Shown here piece by piece: positions 40,116-52,600 of a stretch of DNA of 64,000 bases. Position 1 is the first letter of the stretch. Each line of letters begins with the position of its first letter. A program made the translations under genes and the position numbers. Under the pieces are notes generated by a model. The model saw only the letters and a list, made by a program, of their open reading frames with translations. It ran no database searches and was not told where the DNA came from. This stretch comes from DAORHV01 sp964458645 (GTDB taxonomy: Bacteria; Patescibacteriota; Gracilibacteria; Peribacterales; Peribacteraceae): assembly GCA_964458645.1 (NCBI GenBank), contig CAYWJU010000001.1, forward strand, positions 118,012 to 182,011, in the 5' to 3' direction.

Positions 40116-40156
40116 GCCCGGCGGAGCCGGGCTAGGCAGCTGAGCTACCGTGACAC
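40116..40156 (-). repeat. truncated tRNA-Met 5' copy joined to a palindrome
   Basis: Positions 40137-40156 repeat the first 18 nt of tRNA-Met plus two leader bases. At GCTG the sequence switches to CCTA followed by hairpin GCCCGGC-tcc-GCCGGGC (40116-40132). After the hairpin the sequence again resembles tRNA-Met weakly (TGGTAaAaaggGGAC). The copy starts 95 nt upstream of the intact gene. Confidence 0.85.
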
Positions 40157-40194
40157 ATGCTGGCGCAAATCACTCCAAAACATGGAGCCCGCCG

Positions 40195-40223
40195 ATTATG
40201 CAGCATAATGCCTCTGCGTTGAA
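40195..40223 (-). promoter_or_regulatory. promoter upstream of the tRNA-Met copy
   Basis: Minus strand TTCAAC, 17-nt spacer, CATAAT. The -10 is part of a 15-bp palindrome ATTATGC-A-GCATAAT (40195-40209). The transcript would run through the truncated copy before the intact tRNA. Confidence 0.5.
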
Positions 40224-40238
40224 GTGCATTTGAAACGT

Positions 40239-41405
40239 CTAGAGCGAATCATAGATCGAAAGCGCCTGACTACAGATATCGTTCTCTGGGCCGGCAAAGT
40301 TGTGGCAATCGGCCCGTAATTGCTCCCTGGACCACTGGAGCTTTCCCTGGAAATACCCGACTGCAGAACGTATGCAGAAGGTCCGATGCTCTGGAATATT
40401 CAACGCCGAACAAAATGCATACGCCGAACTGCCGTCATTGAATGCAATCACCGACGACCGGACGGTGCTGTCGATGCACCGCTGCACATGCTCTCCGCTC
40501 AATTCTTCGCAAAAGCGCACAGCATGCTCCGGGTGACCTTTCCGAATGAAGATCAAATCGAACTCACGTGAATATCCTTCGATGCAATCCCCTGCCAGAG
40601 CACCGACCGACAAGCATCGCTCGGAAATCTGCTCCATGGTCATGCCGCGTTCCATCATGTAGGTCGGCTGATAGTACCAACATGCAGATGCAGTAGGGCC
40701 TTCCAGTGTATCGCATGGGAAAAGCACGTTGTCGGGATTCAAATGGCGGCGACGCGTATCGGAAGCCGAAATATTCTCCATAGCAACGCCCGTGTAGCAG
40801 GTATACCGCTTCTCTTCCGGGAAGAGATCACAGAGAGAAAATGCTTGTGCCATGTCGTATTCGAGCGCAAACATGAGCGCATGACCGGCTCCGTGCACGC
40901 ACTGATCCAACGTGTGCTGCGTTGTGTCGGGCATCTCTTGCTCCAAGCACAGTCGCGGAATGGCGGCCTTCACGTTTTCCAGATCGGGATGCTCCTCGCC
41001 GGCTGCCATTTGTTCCTCGGTGAAAAACATACGCTCAACCGAACCGTGCAAGCAGCCTGAAAAACAGGTGAAGTCACATTGAGCCAAGGCGTCCTGTGCA
41101 TTTCCGGCCCGCTCGTAGTTGAGACGGCCGATGGCATGCGCAACGCTATGACACGCATTGTTCACGTTTTCGTTCACATGCATAGCGGCAAGAAGCTCTG
41201 CCAGAAGTTGGCGAGTGGTTTTGTCTCCCGCATAGCGCTGAATGAAATCGTCATAACACACCTGACGCCGAGGGCCTTCTTCTGCGCAACGTGCAACATC
41301 GGTGAACACGAGCGAGGGATCGTGCACGACCGTGGGTTCGGCACGCTGTGGCATTGAGCATGACGCCAGTACGAGTAGGCCGACAAACAACCAAAGCCGC
41401 GACAT
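40239..41405 (-). CDS. Cys-rich lipoprotein with repeated helical modules
   Basis: 388 residues from ATG 41405. Lipobox SRLWLFVGLLVLASC (Cys16). About 20 Cys are spaced along the mature part in modules of 35-45 residues: NACHSVAHAIG, CDFTCFSGCLHGS, LDQCVHGAGHALMFALEYDM, YTCYTGVAMENIS, RCLSVGALAGDCIEGYS, RCIDSTV, FCIRSAVGYF. The C-x-HG-x-GHA motif is conserved in similar unnamed secreted proteins. Probably a disulfide-stabilised solenoid on the cell surface. An upstream in-frame ATG at 41486 would spoil the signal peptide. Confidence 0.7.
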   Translation of the reverse strand: MSRLWLFVGLLVLASCSMPQRAEPTVVHDPSLVFTDVARCAEEGPRRQVCYDDFIQRYAGDKTTRQLLAELLAAMHVNENVNNACHSVAHAIGRLNYERAGNAQDALAQCDFTCFSGCLHGSVERMFFTEEQMAAGEEHPDLENVKAAIPRLCLEQEMPDTTQHTLDQCVHGAGHALMFALEYDMAQAFSLCDLFPEEKRYTCYTGVAMENISASDTRRRHLNPDNVLFPCDTLEGPTASACWYYQPTYMMERGMTMEQISERCLSVGALAGDCIEGYSREFDLIFIRKGHPEHAVRFCEELSGEHVQRCIDSTVRSSVIAFNDGSSAYAFCSALNIPEHRTFCIRSAVGYFQGKLQWSREQLRADCHNFAGPENDICSQALSIYDSL

Positions 41406-41522
41406 AAAACAGAGCCACAGTACCATGAACGCCCCCGGCGACATGATTTCAGTGCTGTGGCCACTGTATTTCCGCATACCGTACAAAGGCTATTCGCTCT
41501 AACGAAACAGCCGCTTTTATGC

Positions 41523-41528
41523 TATAAT
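41523..41528 (+). promoter_or_regulatory. extended -10 promoter of the 650-residue gene
   Basis: TGCTATAAT, perfect -10 with the TGn extension, 20 nt before ATG 41549. The same nonamer stands in front of the giant-gene operon (57803-57808). Confidence 0.7.
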
Positions 41529-41548
41529 GGAAGGAAAACTCTACACCA

Positions 41549-43501
41549 ATGTTACAGCGAACGCATCACTCATTCGGCAGCACTTCTACTCGAGAACAGC
41601 AGCTTTGCCAGCAACGCTCCGGCCCCGAGCGTTCAGAGGCAACGCCAGAGGTGCCGCAGCGGCCGCTGCCTGAGCTTCGAAGTGACTTGCGTGAGTTGAC
41701 CGAAAGCCAAGTAAAGGAATATCGAACGTTTCTGGAGCAGCAGGAAAAAGACTTTTCTGTGAATCCCAGTCAACGTTCCTTGGATATTCGTGAGCCGATC
41801 ATGGCCCGAGCCTTATGGCGCAGGGTCGGAGAACTGGCGGAGCAACAACATGCAGCATGTATGCGGCTGACCGGCGATGAGCGCACGAAAGCCTTGCAGG
41901 AATTTGCCAACCAAATGAAGGAGATCGAGGACAAACTGAAAACAATCGGATTTCGTTTTCTGTACCTGCTGAATGACGAGAACCGCTCCTTTTCCATGGA
42001 AGGCATCGGATGGCATTACGCAGACCACTTCGAGTGGCTCATGGAACCGCATAGAAAGGAGCTTTCCACTGCGCGCGGCACGGTGCGACGCACGAGCGAC
42101 TTGGATGGCGAAAGACTGCCGGGCCTGCGCAACTTTGCACTGCGCGAGCAAGCCGACCAACGTGTCGGGCGCATACAGGAACAAATTCGTACATTGGAAC
42201 AAGCCCGTAATTTTCTTGTGCGCCGACCACGCACGCATTTCGAACAAAACCGCTTCACCGCTCTTGAGCACTTCCGAAAAACGCGACAGCAGCCACCCGA
42301 ATTACGTGTGGATGACACGCCGCCACCGCAGCAAGCCTTGGATGAAATGGGTTGGGCGCTCAGCTCATTGAATGTAATCGATGGCGGTGAAGTCGGTTCA
42401 CTCTGGCGAGAGACTGAAACTGAATTCCTGCGTATGGGTGTAGTCGCCACGTACAACGCCGACTACTCGATTGCCGGAGCAACCGTTGGCCAGCGCCGCC
42501 GGGTAAATGCAGCCGTACGCGAAAACGCCGGATGGGTGTTTGAAAAAACAGGACCGAATCGCTGGGAAAGCAGCCAGTTGCCGCATACCACGCTCACCGA
42601 TGAGCAGATGCAAACACGTACCGCTGCGGTGCTGAATCCCCGCTTCCGCATTACATTGCGCAGACTGCAGGTACGGGAAGATCGCAACGAAATAGAAGAC
42701 GAAATCCGTGAGAGGGATTCGCGTGCAGAAATCGGCAGGCAAATGGAGCGTGCTGGCAGAATCGGAGGCGATCGAAATACGGAAATCCAAGGCACGCTTG
42801 CCACTATGGAGGGCGAGCGTACTGCAACCACGCTGCGTACGTACAACGAAAGCCTGCGCATTCCGCCGGAGCGCGTACTGCGCCACCGGCTTGTACGCCT
42901 GGCGGAAACGGTGGAAGAGGGATTCGATAACCAGGAAACACCCGTCACTGCGGCTGTCGCGGAGATCAACACGCTCTTTGTGGCTTTGCAAACGGCGGGG
43001 AAAACCACGGAGGCACGCACGGTGCTGGAAGGTATTTCCGCAAGACTGGCACGCCGGGGATACGCACTGAGCGAGTTCGAAGTCGGCAACAACCGGCAAG
43101 TACAAGTGCGACTGACCGAAGCGACGCCCCCATCCGTACCGCGAGCCGAGCGCAGAACTCCGCAGGGCCAACAAAGGCATGAAGAAGGCTTGGCGATACT
43201 TAGGCGCCGCGCCGATATGGGCGCCTTCCGTGATTTGGCAACCGCGCTGCAGGCATACCTGAAAATCGAGAGCCGCGGTATTCAGGATACGGACGTACGG
43301 CGTGCGCTGGATGCCTCGAGTGCCGCTGGAAAAGTCGTGGAGGAACGCTACATGGCCATTCGCGAAAACGCGGCCGAGCTGCGCATATTCGAAGCTCAGT
43401 TGTCGCGCATACTGCTTGCGGCAGGGTACGACTACACCGGCTTCAGGAAATTCGGTGAGAACGACTACAGCCTGACATTCGAGTATCGCGGCGGACGCTA
43501 G
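41549..43501 (+). CDS. large hydrophilic hypothetical protein sharing a repeat with the giant protein
   Basis: 650 residues, no signal peptide or TM helix, rich in Arg/Glu/Gln with long helices (QKDLR-type coiled segments, ERRTPQGQQRHEEGL). Around residues 320-360 the segment GWVFEKTGPNRWESSQ with a following LTDEQMQTRTAAVLNPRF follows the pattern of the W/F-rich repeat of the convergent giant protein (GWQFKAAGNVWKSV). Near the C terminus two related units occur (ARLARRGYALSEFEVGNNRQ; ILLAAGYDYTGFRKFGENDY). The extended -10 is the same as that of the giant operon, so joint function is likely. No known family. Confidence 0.65.
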   Translation: MLQRTHHSFGSTSTREQQLCQQRSGPERSEATPEVPQRPLPELRSDLRELTESQVKEYRTFLEQQEKDFSVNPSQRSLDIREPIMARALWRRVGELAEQQHAACMRLTGDERTKALQEFANQMKEIEDKLKTIGFRFLYLLNDENRSFSMEGIGWHYADHFEWLMEPHRKELSTARGTVRRTSDLDGERLPGLRNFALREQADQRVGRIQEQIRTLEQARNFLVRRPRTHFEQNRFTALEHFRKTRQQPPELRVDDTPPPQQALDEMGWALSSLNVIDGGEVGSLWRETETEFLRMGVVATYNADYSIAGATVGQRRRVNAAVRENAGWVFEKTGPNRWESSQLPHTTLTDEQMQTRTAAVLNPRFRITLRRLQVREDRNEIEDEIRERDSRAEIGRQMERAGRIGGDRNTEIQGTLATMEGERTATTLRTYNESLRIPPERVLRHRLVRLAETVEEGFDNQETPVTAAVAEINTLFVALQTAGKTTEARTVLEGISARLARRGYALSEFEVGNNRQVQVRLTEATPPSVPRAERRTPQGQQRHEEGLAILRRRADMGAFRDLATALQAYLKIESRGIQDTDVRRALDASSAAGKVVEERYMAIRENAAELRIFEAQLSRILLAAGYDYTGFRKFGENDYSLTFEYRGGR

Positions 43502-43552
43502 CTAGATCGCATGTGGCTTACTTCGCGGCAGGGGTTGTTGCGCCATGCCAAC

Positions 43553-43581
43553 AAAAAACCCCACCCGTCGAGGATGGGGTT
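43553..43581 (-). terminator. rho-independent terminator of the giant gene
   Basis: Minus strand AACCCCA, 11-nt loop, TGGGGTT, then TTTT. It lies between the convergent ends of the giant gene and the 650-residue gene. Confidence 0.8.
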
Positions 43582-43614
43582 TCTCTGAAGACGGAATGCA
43601 ATCTGGAGCAGTTC

Positions 43615-46600
43615 TTACCGGGCTGGGAGTGCCGGCAATGCGGCACGCTCGGTCTCGGGTACGGGTTCCCAGCGCAAGCCATCGGCGGTCAGACGTTCGC
43701 GAGTTTCGCCGTTGGCTCGGTAGTATGCACGGGTCGTGCCTTCAGAAACCTGGCACAGATACGAGAAAGCGCCGACTCGCGGGCGAATCCACTGCCCCCT
43801 GTTGTCGCGGCTGTCGATGTCGCGCATCCACTGCAAGTCTTCACGCGCCAGGAAGCGCAATGCCGTGGCGCCAGGGAACGTGACTGCATAGGAACCTGGG
43901 CGATCGGCGGCGGTATTCAGCGTCACAGCGACACGGAGTGCGTTCGGCGCATCGCCAGACTGTGCCTGCACCGGCTGTGCGGTCACTCCCACGTCGCGCA
44001 ACTTCGCAGCATCGTTGGCGCCTTCGACGTTTGCAGAGAAGGTGTAACGCAGGCGCGGCGGACGGTCGCCGTCTTCCTCCACGGCGATGGTGACGGAAAC
44101 ATCTTCCGGCGGCGGGCCGGGTTCGGTGCGCGCAATGGTTGTCGTGCTGCCGACGCTGAGCAGGCGTTCCGGCAATGCGAGTGAGTTCTGCAACGTGGGC
44201 AATGCCTCCTGCGGAGCATAGGCCAGCGTGACCTGCTGGCGGACGGTATCCGCGAGCAAGCGGTAGCCGGGGTGTGCGGCAAGCATGGTCGAACGGTAGT
44301 CCTCGGTCAGGAACGGAAGTTCCATGCGGCGCATGTCTTCCAGGCGCGCATTGAATTCGCGAATCCGTGCGCGGAGACCATCGATGGGTTCGGCAGCACC
44401 GGTAAGGCTTTGCCAATGACGCGTGAGCTCACCGCGCAGCACGGCAGCGGATACCAGACGGAGTTGAGGGGCTGCGGAAGTTCCTGCACCTACGACCTCT
44501 GGCAGGATAAGACCACGCTGACCGGCAATGGTCATTTTGCCCGACGGGAAGGCGGTTGATCCAAGCGCGGCGAGCAAGCGCGTTGCGGTATTGAGTACGG
44601 ATCCGGCATCGTCTTTCACCTGCGGCAAGTAGTTATTGATATCGCCGACCATGCGCTGCAACAGCAGCATATTCGGCGTTGTGCGTGTGGCCTCGGTGCG
44701 CAGAGCAGTGGTGTCCGCGGTCAAACGGCTGCGCAAGAGTTCTTCCTGCGTCTTTTCGCGGGCGGCATTGGATGCGGCGTGGTCGATACGAATCGGCATG
44801 TACTCCACGACTGCAACGCCATCGACATACACCGATGCGCAGAGCAGCTTGCCCCATTCGCTTTGCGGCAACACGCCGTCACGACCGGCATAAGCGCCCC
44901 ACTGACGATCGGCGCGCTCCTCTTGAAGAAGGAGTGCGGTCGTGCGCGGCGCGCCCAGAGGCGTAATGACCTGGAAGCGCATTGCATCGCGACCATTCGG
45001 AGTCACGCGAAGGATGCAGCCTCCAAGATCGATATCCCGTGCCTCACCGGGAACCAGTCTGGGCACGAAGACTTCTGTCTGCTGCATGGTCTGGAAATTG
45101 CGACGCAGCGCCGTAAGCGTGTCGCGGTTAAGAACGAATTGGCGTGTTTCCAATTCCGAAACTACCCGTTCCAAGAAGACGTCTTTGCGCACTGCTCGCA
45201 CATACATGGGCTCCAAGAGCTGCAAGAGCGCCTCGCGGAAATCTGTGAGTACGCCTGCTTCGTCATCGCCCGTCTCCGCTGTGCACAAATTCAGGATTGC
45301 CGAGAGCGAAGCACGGTGAGGCCGTGAGTCGATGGCATTGCTGCGGCGCGGTGCCAGCTCGGCGGCGTTGCCCGCCTGCGTCAGTCGAATGGTACGAGGC
45401 GACGAAGGAGATGTGAGTTCCAGCACGCGATCAATCGCGGCGACGAAGTTCGCCTTGGCTGTTGCGCCGCCTTCGGTCATATCGGCAAGACGCTTGTTGA
45501 TTGCCTGCAGTGCCTTCGTTTCCTCTGCCGCGTTGCCAATGGCAGCGCGTAAGTCATTGGCAAGCGGCCTATCTGCGACCTCGAGCGTGATGTAGCTCGT
45601 AGCAATACGATCAACCAATTCAATGGCCGAACCAGCAACATTCAAACGTGCGGATTTTGGTGCAGACGGACGCTCGGCAAGCACCGCCTCAATGTGTGAT
45701 ACAACTTGTTCACGTGCACGACGGTTGTCCGTAGGCAGCGTTGCAAGGTGGCGATTCAGGGCGCCCAGCGACAATTCTGTCGATTGCCGCGCCACGATTG
45801 CCGTGCGCAACGCACGGGCATCGGTCTGCTGTTGCGCAGGCAGCTGCTCTAGGACAAATTGCGGCTGCGGAGTAGTGAGCATGCGACGCATGAGTGTGCG
45901 ACGCATATTCGGAATGGACGGATCGGAAAGCTGCGACAGACTGTTTATGGTAATCCACTCGGTTTGCGTATCGCCTTCGTTGCGAACGCCGAAGCGCAGC
46001 GGAGCGACGGGGCCTTGTGTTCCCGCAACCAACGCACCCGGTGCCCGAACTGCTGTAAGCTGCTCCGGAACAATGAGGTACTGACTCGAGTCGTTCAGGT
46101 AGCGGACAAAGTAACGTCCACGTTCACCGGGAGCTTGTGTTGCAACATCGTCTGGCTGCTGTTCCATGTCGTCAGCATCGTCATTGTCGCCACGTTCTTG
46201 CGAGGTGCGCGCAAGCAATGCCGGTTGATAGAACGGCGACTGGCTGCGCATGCGCAATCGGCCGAGCGCGTATTCGTCCGGACTTGCGCCGACCATCTGT
46301 TCGTAGGCGGCAACGAGACTGGTGCGACGCAACATGGAGTGCGACAAGCGCGGAAGAATCGTCGTATTGAAGTATTCCGCTGCGGTAGCGGAACCATCGA
46401 CGTCTTCGGCAATGACCGGCTCATGCACGCCCTTCCACACATTCTCCCCAGCAGCACGGTATTTCCATTGGTCATCCTGGAACTTCAGACGCAGTTGCTT
46501 CGGGCTCTCGATGCCCTGTTGCGACAGCGTGATGACGCCTTCGGCCTCGGTCGGCTTGGGATTCGAGAAAGCATTCAGGAATTGCACGCCGCGAATGCGA

Positions 46601-49600
46601 CTCAGCACACCGCCGTTAAGGTTGCCATAATTGCGCGAGAGCGACGAAAAGGCGCGCGTGAAACGGTCGGCAACCGCCTGGTCTCCACCGACATCGCCGA
46701 CAGGGACCGGCACGTATGCGCCGACCCAGTTTTGCAATCCCAAGGACACCTGCGTGGTGAAGTATGTTGCCGCCACTGCATTGCCGCCCACATCGGCAGC
46801 GGCAACAGATTCTGCAACGCTCTTCCAAACGTTTCCTGCGGCCTTGAATTGCCAGCCCTGCCGACTCATGCGGTACTCCAGAGCAGGCTGCGGCGCACGG
46901 GCACCCTGTTGTCGCACAGTGACGATATGATCCGTGATCGGGGCGTTGGCGACATTGCCGCGCACGGCGACCGGCGGACTATTGAGTCGTTCAAATAATG
47001 CGAATCCGCGGCGATACTGCCACTCCACTTCTCCCTCGTTGGCAACGGGTCGCGTGGAAATGTATTCCCATCCGTTGAACGCGAAGCGGACGCGCACAGT
47101 CTTGCCATCGATCGGAACGCTGAAGATGCCATTGGCCTCTGTTACGCCCGGCATGCGGCGCAGTTCGGTTTCGCCGTAAATGCGGTTCAGAATCTCGCGC
47201 GGCAGGAAATCCAGACCGGCAAGCAGGTCTGGGAACACGTCTGCATTGAACGCATTCGCCGCAGCTGCGGAGTCGCCTACATCGGCGGGAACCAGCGGCT
47301 GCGTGATGTCTTTCCATGTGAATGCACCGCTCTTGCGGTAGTGCATCATGCCCTCACGGAAGGTGAATTCAACGGCCTTTCCGGAAAGCGTAACGGTATA
47401 TACCCCATCGCGCTCGGTGGCGTTGTGACGCACGCGCAAGTATTCACCGGCACGGATTGTTTCGAGCGTGGAAGAATCCACGGCGAACATGCGCAAATCT
47501 TCTTCGGACAAATTATTGGCCGAGCGGATGCGCTGCAACGCGGCGGCATCCAGGGAGTTCATGATGCGGGTAAGCATCGCCTGTCGCTGTGTGGGATTGA
47601 GCGTACGGTAGAGCGCGGCGATGTTGGTCACGAATCGACGTCGGTTGGCGCTGGGAGCGTCTTCGGCAGTATTGCGCCGATCGTGCAGGTACAGATTGAG
47701 CAAGTCCTGAATCGGAGCTTCGAACTCGGAACGGTTAAAGCCGCGGACTCCGGGTTCAACTGTCTGACGCGGCGTGGTGTATAAACTGCGCACGGTCGTC
47801 CAACGCTTCATCTTGCTCAGCTCGTCATCCATTTCGTTCAGCAAGCCAAACAATTGCTGCTCACGGGGAGAAAGCAATCTGGTGTCTCTTCGCTGGCGAA
47901 CAGCATCCATGTGATCGATCATGGATTGAATTTTTTCCGCTGCAGACGAAAGATCGCCGATGGAAAGTTCCAGCGGCTCTCGACGTGCGTACGTACGGAG
48001 CGCCGCAGGTAAAGCATTCCATCGTGCCTGCAATGTTTGACCGTCTTCCTCGCCGATGGAAGCACTGACCACGCCAAGCAAATTCTCAGCCTCTATACGA
48101 GGGACTGGCGGATATGCACGCAGATACCCGATGGTGTCGAATGATGCATCGAACTCAGTAACGCCATTGCGGTTGAGTTGCTGCAACACGACCGACGACG
48201 AGAAATTGAGGAGCGTCCCGAATCGCTGACTGTTCACATTTCGGGAACCGCGGCGAGGCGACGACTGTCGCAACACAACGGTGCGACTGTCGAATCCTTC
48301 GCCCTGTGTATGCATCAGTTCGCGAGGACCGGAGGGCTGCACAAGTGTTCGGGAAGCTTCCACGACAGCATCGGTATCGCCGGGCAGTGAGGTCACCAAT
48401 TCCACAGGCACGCGAGTGATGACCGGCGTACTGCTGCCGCGCACCGACTGCGTGACGGAAATGTGTACCACGCCGCCGACGTTGCCACGCAACGAAGCAA
48501 GCGTGTACACAGATCCTCTTTCTCCTTCCCCTGCAGCAGCTGGATTCACGACTGTCGCTGCAGCATCGCCGCCTGGAACACGCTCCATGCGTACCGTGGC
48601 ACCTTCGACGTCTTCCCCATTTTTATTCACAACCGACAGTACCATGGACCCCTCCGGGAAACCGGAACGAACCTGCAGGAATAGGGTGCTGGAAAGCGGA
48701 ATGGTGCGTTCGGAGCCCGACCGTTCGGCAAGCAGCAAGGTTGTCGATGCTTGTCGTAGCAACGGCGACTCGGCAATGCGCTGGATGGACGTACGATGAA
48801 TGGTGCCATTTGCGTAGAGGACATCGAACAATCGACGCAGGAAGATCTGCTTGTCCGGCGCGCGCTCCAAGAGCGGCAATAGGGCAGTTGTAAGCTGATT
48901 GCGGCAATCCAGGCCATCGGCCAATTCCACCGGGAACTGACGGAGAATGCGCTCAATCGAAAGACGTCCGTCGACCGCCCAGACGCCGTCGACCTGGCGG
49001 TACACGGGTGTTGTGAGCAGCGAGAGGATTTCACGACGGGCGCTGAAATTCTGCAATTCCATGATTTGCTGCGCGCTCGCAAAACCATATTGCCGTCCTT
49101 CGCTCAGCACTTCTGCAACCAAGAACGAATCATTGCCTTGGGCGCTTGGCGAAAGGTAGTACGACAAGGTCAGTTGCTCCGGATTCACGCCCCAACTTTG
49201 TGCCGCGGCCCTTCGTTGCTCTTCAATGAGCTTGCGATGCGGTTGCAACGCCGCATCGTTCGGTATGGAGGCAAACTGTACGCCGCGGAGCGGCCAAAGA
49301 CGCGGACCGTCGGTCGTATCGAAGCGCAAATACGTCTGTACGGCGCGCGCATCGTACGAAGGTAGTCGCTCCTGGAAGAGTACCGTGCGACCTGCCGTGC
49401 GGTGCAGCTGCAATCGCTGGGAACCGTTGACTGGCGGCAGATCGGCATACCCCGTATCCGGCAAATCTTCTTCGCTGTTCAATCGATGATGCGCAACAAG
49501 CTGCTCGATTGCATCTGCAGTCACGCGATCAACATCCGCCCTGCGGTCGCGCTGCAACATTTCGTTCATAGCACCCACGTCTTCGTTACGGATAGACCGT

Positions 49601-52600
49601 GCATCACGCAGCCACATGCTACGGTCCTGAGCTCCATCACGAATACGGTTGATGCGTGCGCCGGATTCCACGGTCCAGGTGTTCCATGCGCCGTTTTCGG
49701 ACTCACTCTGGCACGTAGCCACCGCACCCTGACGAGCAATGACGACTCCAGGCTGCAACTCTCCGGTCGGTACGATGGTGGAAAGCGCTTCCAATGTCTG
49801 TCGGGTGCGCAGCGAGCGCAACGCCGAAAGCACGTTTCTGTTGAAGTGACCTGCAGCCACGCGATCATTGCCGACGTCCGCCGGCGCAACATCTTGTTGT
49901 ACGGACACCCACTGGTTGCTCGCATTCTTGAATTTCCAGGTACCGGCAACGCATTTGAGTGCAAGCGAGCGTACGTTCGGCTCTTCGCCGGTGCGCACCA
50001 GGTACTCGCCGTTCTCCCCTGCCGTGCCTTCTAGACGACCGGTAATCAACTCGGCACCCTGCTGCTGCACGCCGCCGGCACCGAGGACGGTATCGCGGAA
50101 TTCAATGAAGTACGCAGCCGGATTTTCCAACTGCATCGCATGGTCTTGTTCCTGGCGCTCGACAAGACGGCGCACGAGATCGTATGCCGGCGTGCCAACT
50201 TCCATGGGCACTGTCTGCGGACGAACATAAATCAGCGGGCGGCTCGAACGACCGGGGAACAACTGCGCCGAAAGCTGAGGTTGCGCGGTAAAGTTTTGGG
50301 CAGGCGCATTTTCGCGCAACGATGCTTCGTCGAAACGACGCATGACGGAGTTCGTCACGTCGTAGCGACGGTATTGGTCCACAAGCGGCAAATGCCGAGA
50401 CGCCTGGTTGGGCAGCGACTGCTGTGTATCTGCCATAGCTGCGCCATACACGGGACGCCACGCGTCACCGTTGCGGCGGCACACCACACCTCGACGCAAG
50501 GTGTACTGTCGCTGGCCATCGTGGAATACAAACAATGCGTTCACAACGAAGACATCTTCTTCGCCGCCCGGCTGGTTGTATCCCGAGTTGCGCCTCTCAC
50601 CTTCGTTGAACATCGCGCTCTCGAACACCACACCGCGCAGGTTGCGTCGGCTGAATGTGGAGCGGATGGAATCGAACACGCGATCCGGACCATTCGCGGG
50701 CAACATGTCGTTCGTGAGCGTGTGATCCGTAATGGTCTTGTAGATGCCTTTCAGCTGATCGTCATTCGGGATGGGACCCTGGCGGCGGCGCTCGCCGGAC
50801 ATGACCAACGGACGCGCCAGCGGGTCGGCAACCGCGCTGAAAATATGATCGGCAAGCTCGGGACGTACGCCAACCTGAATACGGCGTTCGCTGCTTTGCA
50901 TGGAATCCAGTAATTCCTGGGTAGCAGTGGTAATCCGCCGCATGTGTGGCTGTTCGCCGTCGTTTGCAAACAATCCTCCCGCACGCTCGTACCGAATGGC
51001 AGAACCAAGGGCATCATTGCCAAGGAGCGCGCGAGGAATGCCCCAGTTGCCACGAATGAGCGTTTGCACCGCAAATGCTTGGTCAGCATTTTCTGGGCGA
51101 TGACCCGGTGCCCAAGAAACTGTATCGCGTGTACCACGCACTCCGCTTCCCGCCTGTAGCGTACGCATGCGAACGATGGGATCTTCAATGAATTCGTACA
51201 GCTCCTCTGGAGCGTTCACATACATTGCAGGCTCGCCAATTGTGGCCAGCGGTCGAAGATTCGATGTCTTGCAGTGATCCAAGAAGACACGCATCGTCGC
51301 CTGCGTGACGGGAACATCGATCATCATGATGTCCTGCACCACTTCACGGAAATTCGCGAGCGATTGGGCATCCAGCGTCGGCGCAATCGTCAGTGCCTGG
51401 AACGGTGCATCGGCACGCTGCTTCCACTTCCATTGCCCGTCGCGGAACGCGAAAGTGACGGAAACGCCGGTTCGCACAAACACATTCAACTCTCCTTCGG
51501 CCGTACCGACTGCGGTATCGGGGCGTCGGAGAATGGCGACTCGGCCATATTCACGGCGCAACCACTCATCGGGTTGCTGATTGTCGGAACGAAGTAATCC
51601 GAGCGCAATGGTCCGCAAGCGGGCCTGCTGCGGCCCATTCAAACCCGGCAACACAAGGGTTGCCGATACGTCCTGCGCAGGCTGACCGCGGCGGTTGCAC
51701 TGCCACTTCCCATTGGTGAATGCGAACGCGAGCATCTCCCCTCCTCCAACGTCGACTGCCGCGCCGTCGGTGGAGCCGAAACGGGACTTCAGCAGCCATG
51801 TGCCGAACTCCTTGCTGACCCATGTTTCGATATGCTGTGACAGCGTCGGACCCATGCGGAATCCTGGCGCTGTTGCAGTACGTGCCTGCAACTCGGGCAA
51901 CCTGGCTGACCCCGAAGTCGCCAGGAGCGCAGAAAGTTGCACCGGCGGATCCATATCCCCCACGAAAGAGTCGCCGTTTGCCAAGAATTGCTGCTGCATT
52001 TGCCATTGGCGATTCAGTCGAATGCCGGGGAGTGCACCCACGGCACTATCCACAACGGCCTGACGAATTTGCGCTTGGTTTGCACCCGCTTGGGTACGAA
52101 TCATGTCCGCAATCGGCAAATACTCGCACAGATAATAATCTCTTACCAACTCTGCCGTCAGGTTGTCGTCAGCAAGCGTGCCACTATGGCGCCTGCCATG
52201 ACGACGCATGAATAAGCAACGCTTCCATTCCGGATAAATGCGCGACGTAAACTGCTCATCGAAGAATTTTTGCTGCGTATCCCACGACGTCAAATCTGCA
52301 GTTAACTCGCGATACGTCTCAGGCGCATAACGCTGCAAGTCACGTAACCAAATCATAAACACCAACTTACGAGCGGCTGACTCCTCTATTCCATCTCGAC
52401 CAAGTTCCAATTTCTTTAAGAAGCCATCCGGCGTGTCGTGCACGGTCTGAATCGTACCGAGCGCCATCAACAGCCATGCAGGGCACTTCGCAAGGAATTC
52501 TTTGTGCTCTCTCTCTTTCACTTTTTCTGCAACTTTGTTGATGATGAATTCCACAATGACCACGCCGACCATAAGGGCGATCGTCACCGGACCTCCGATG

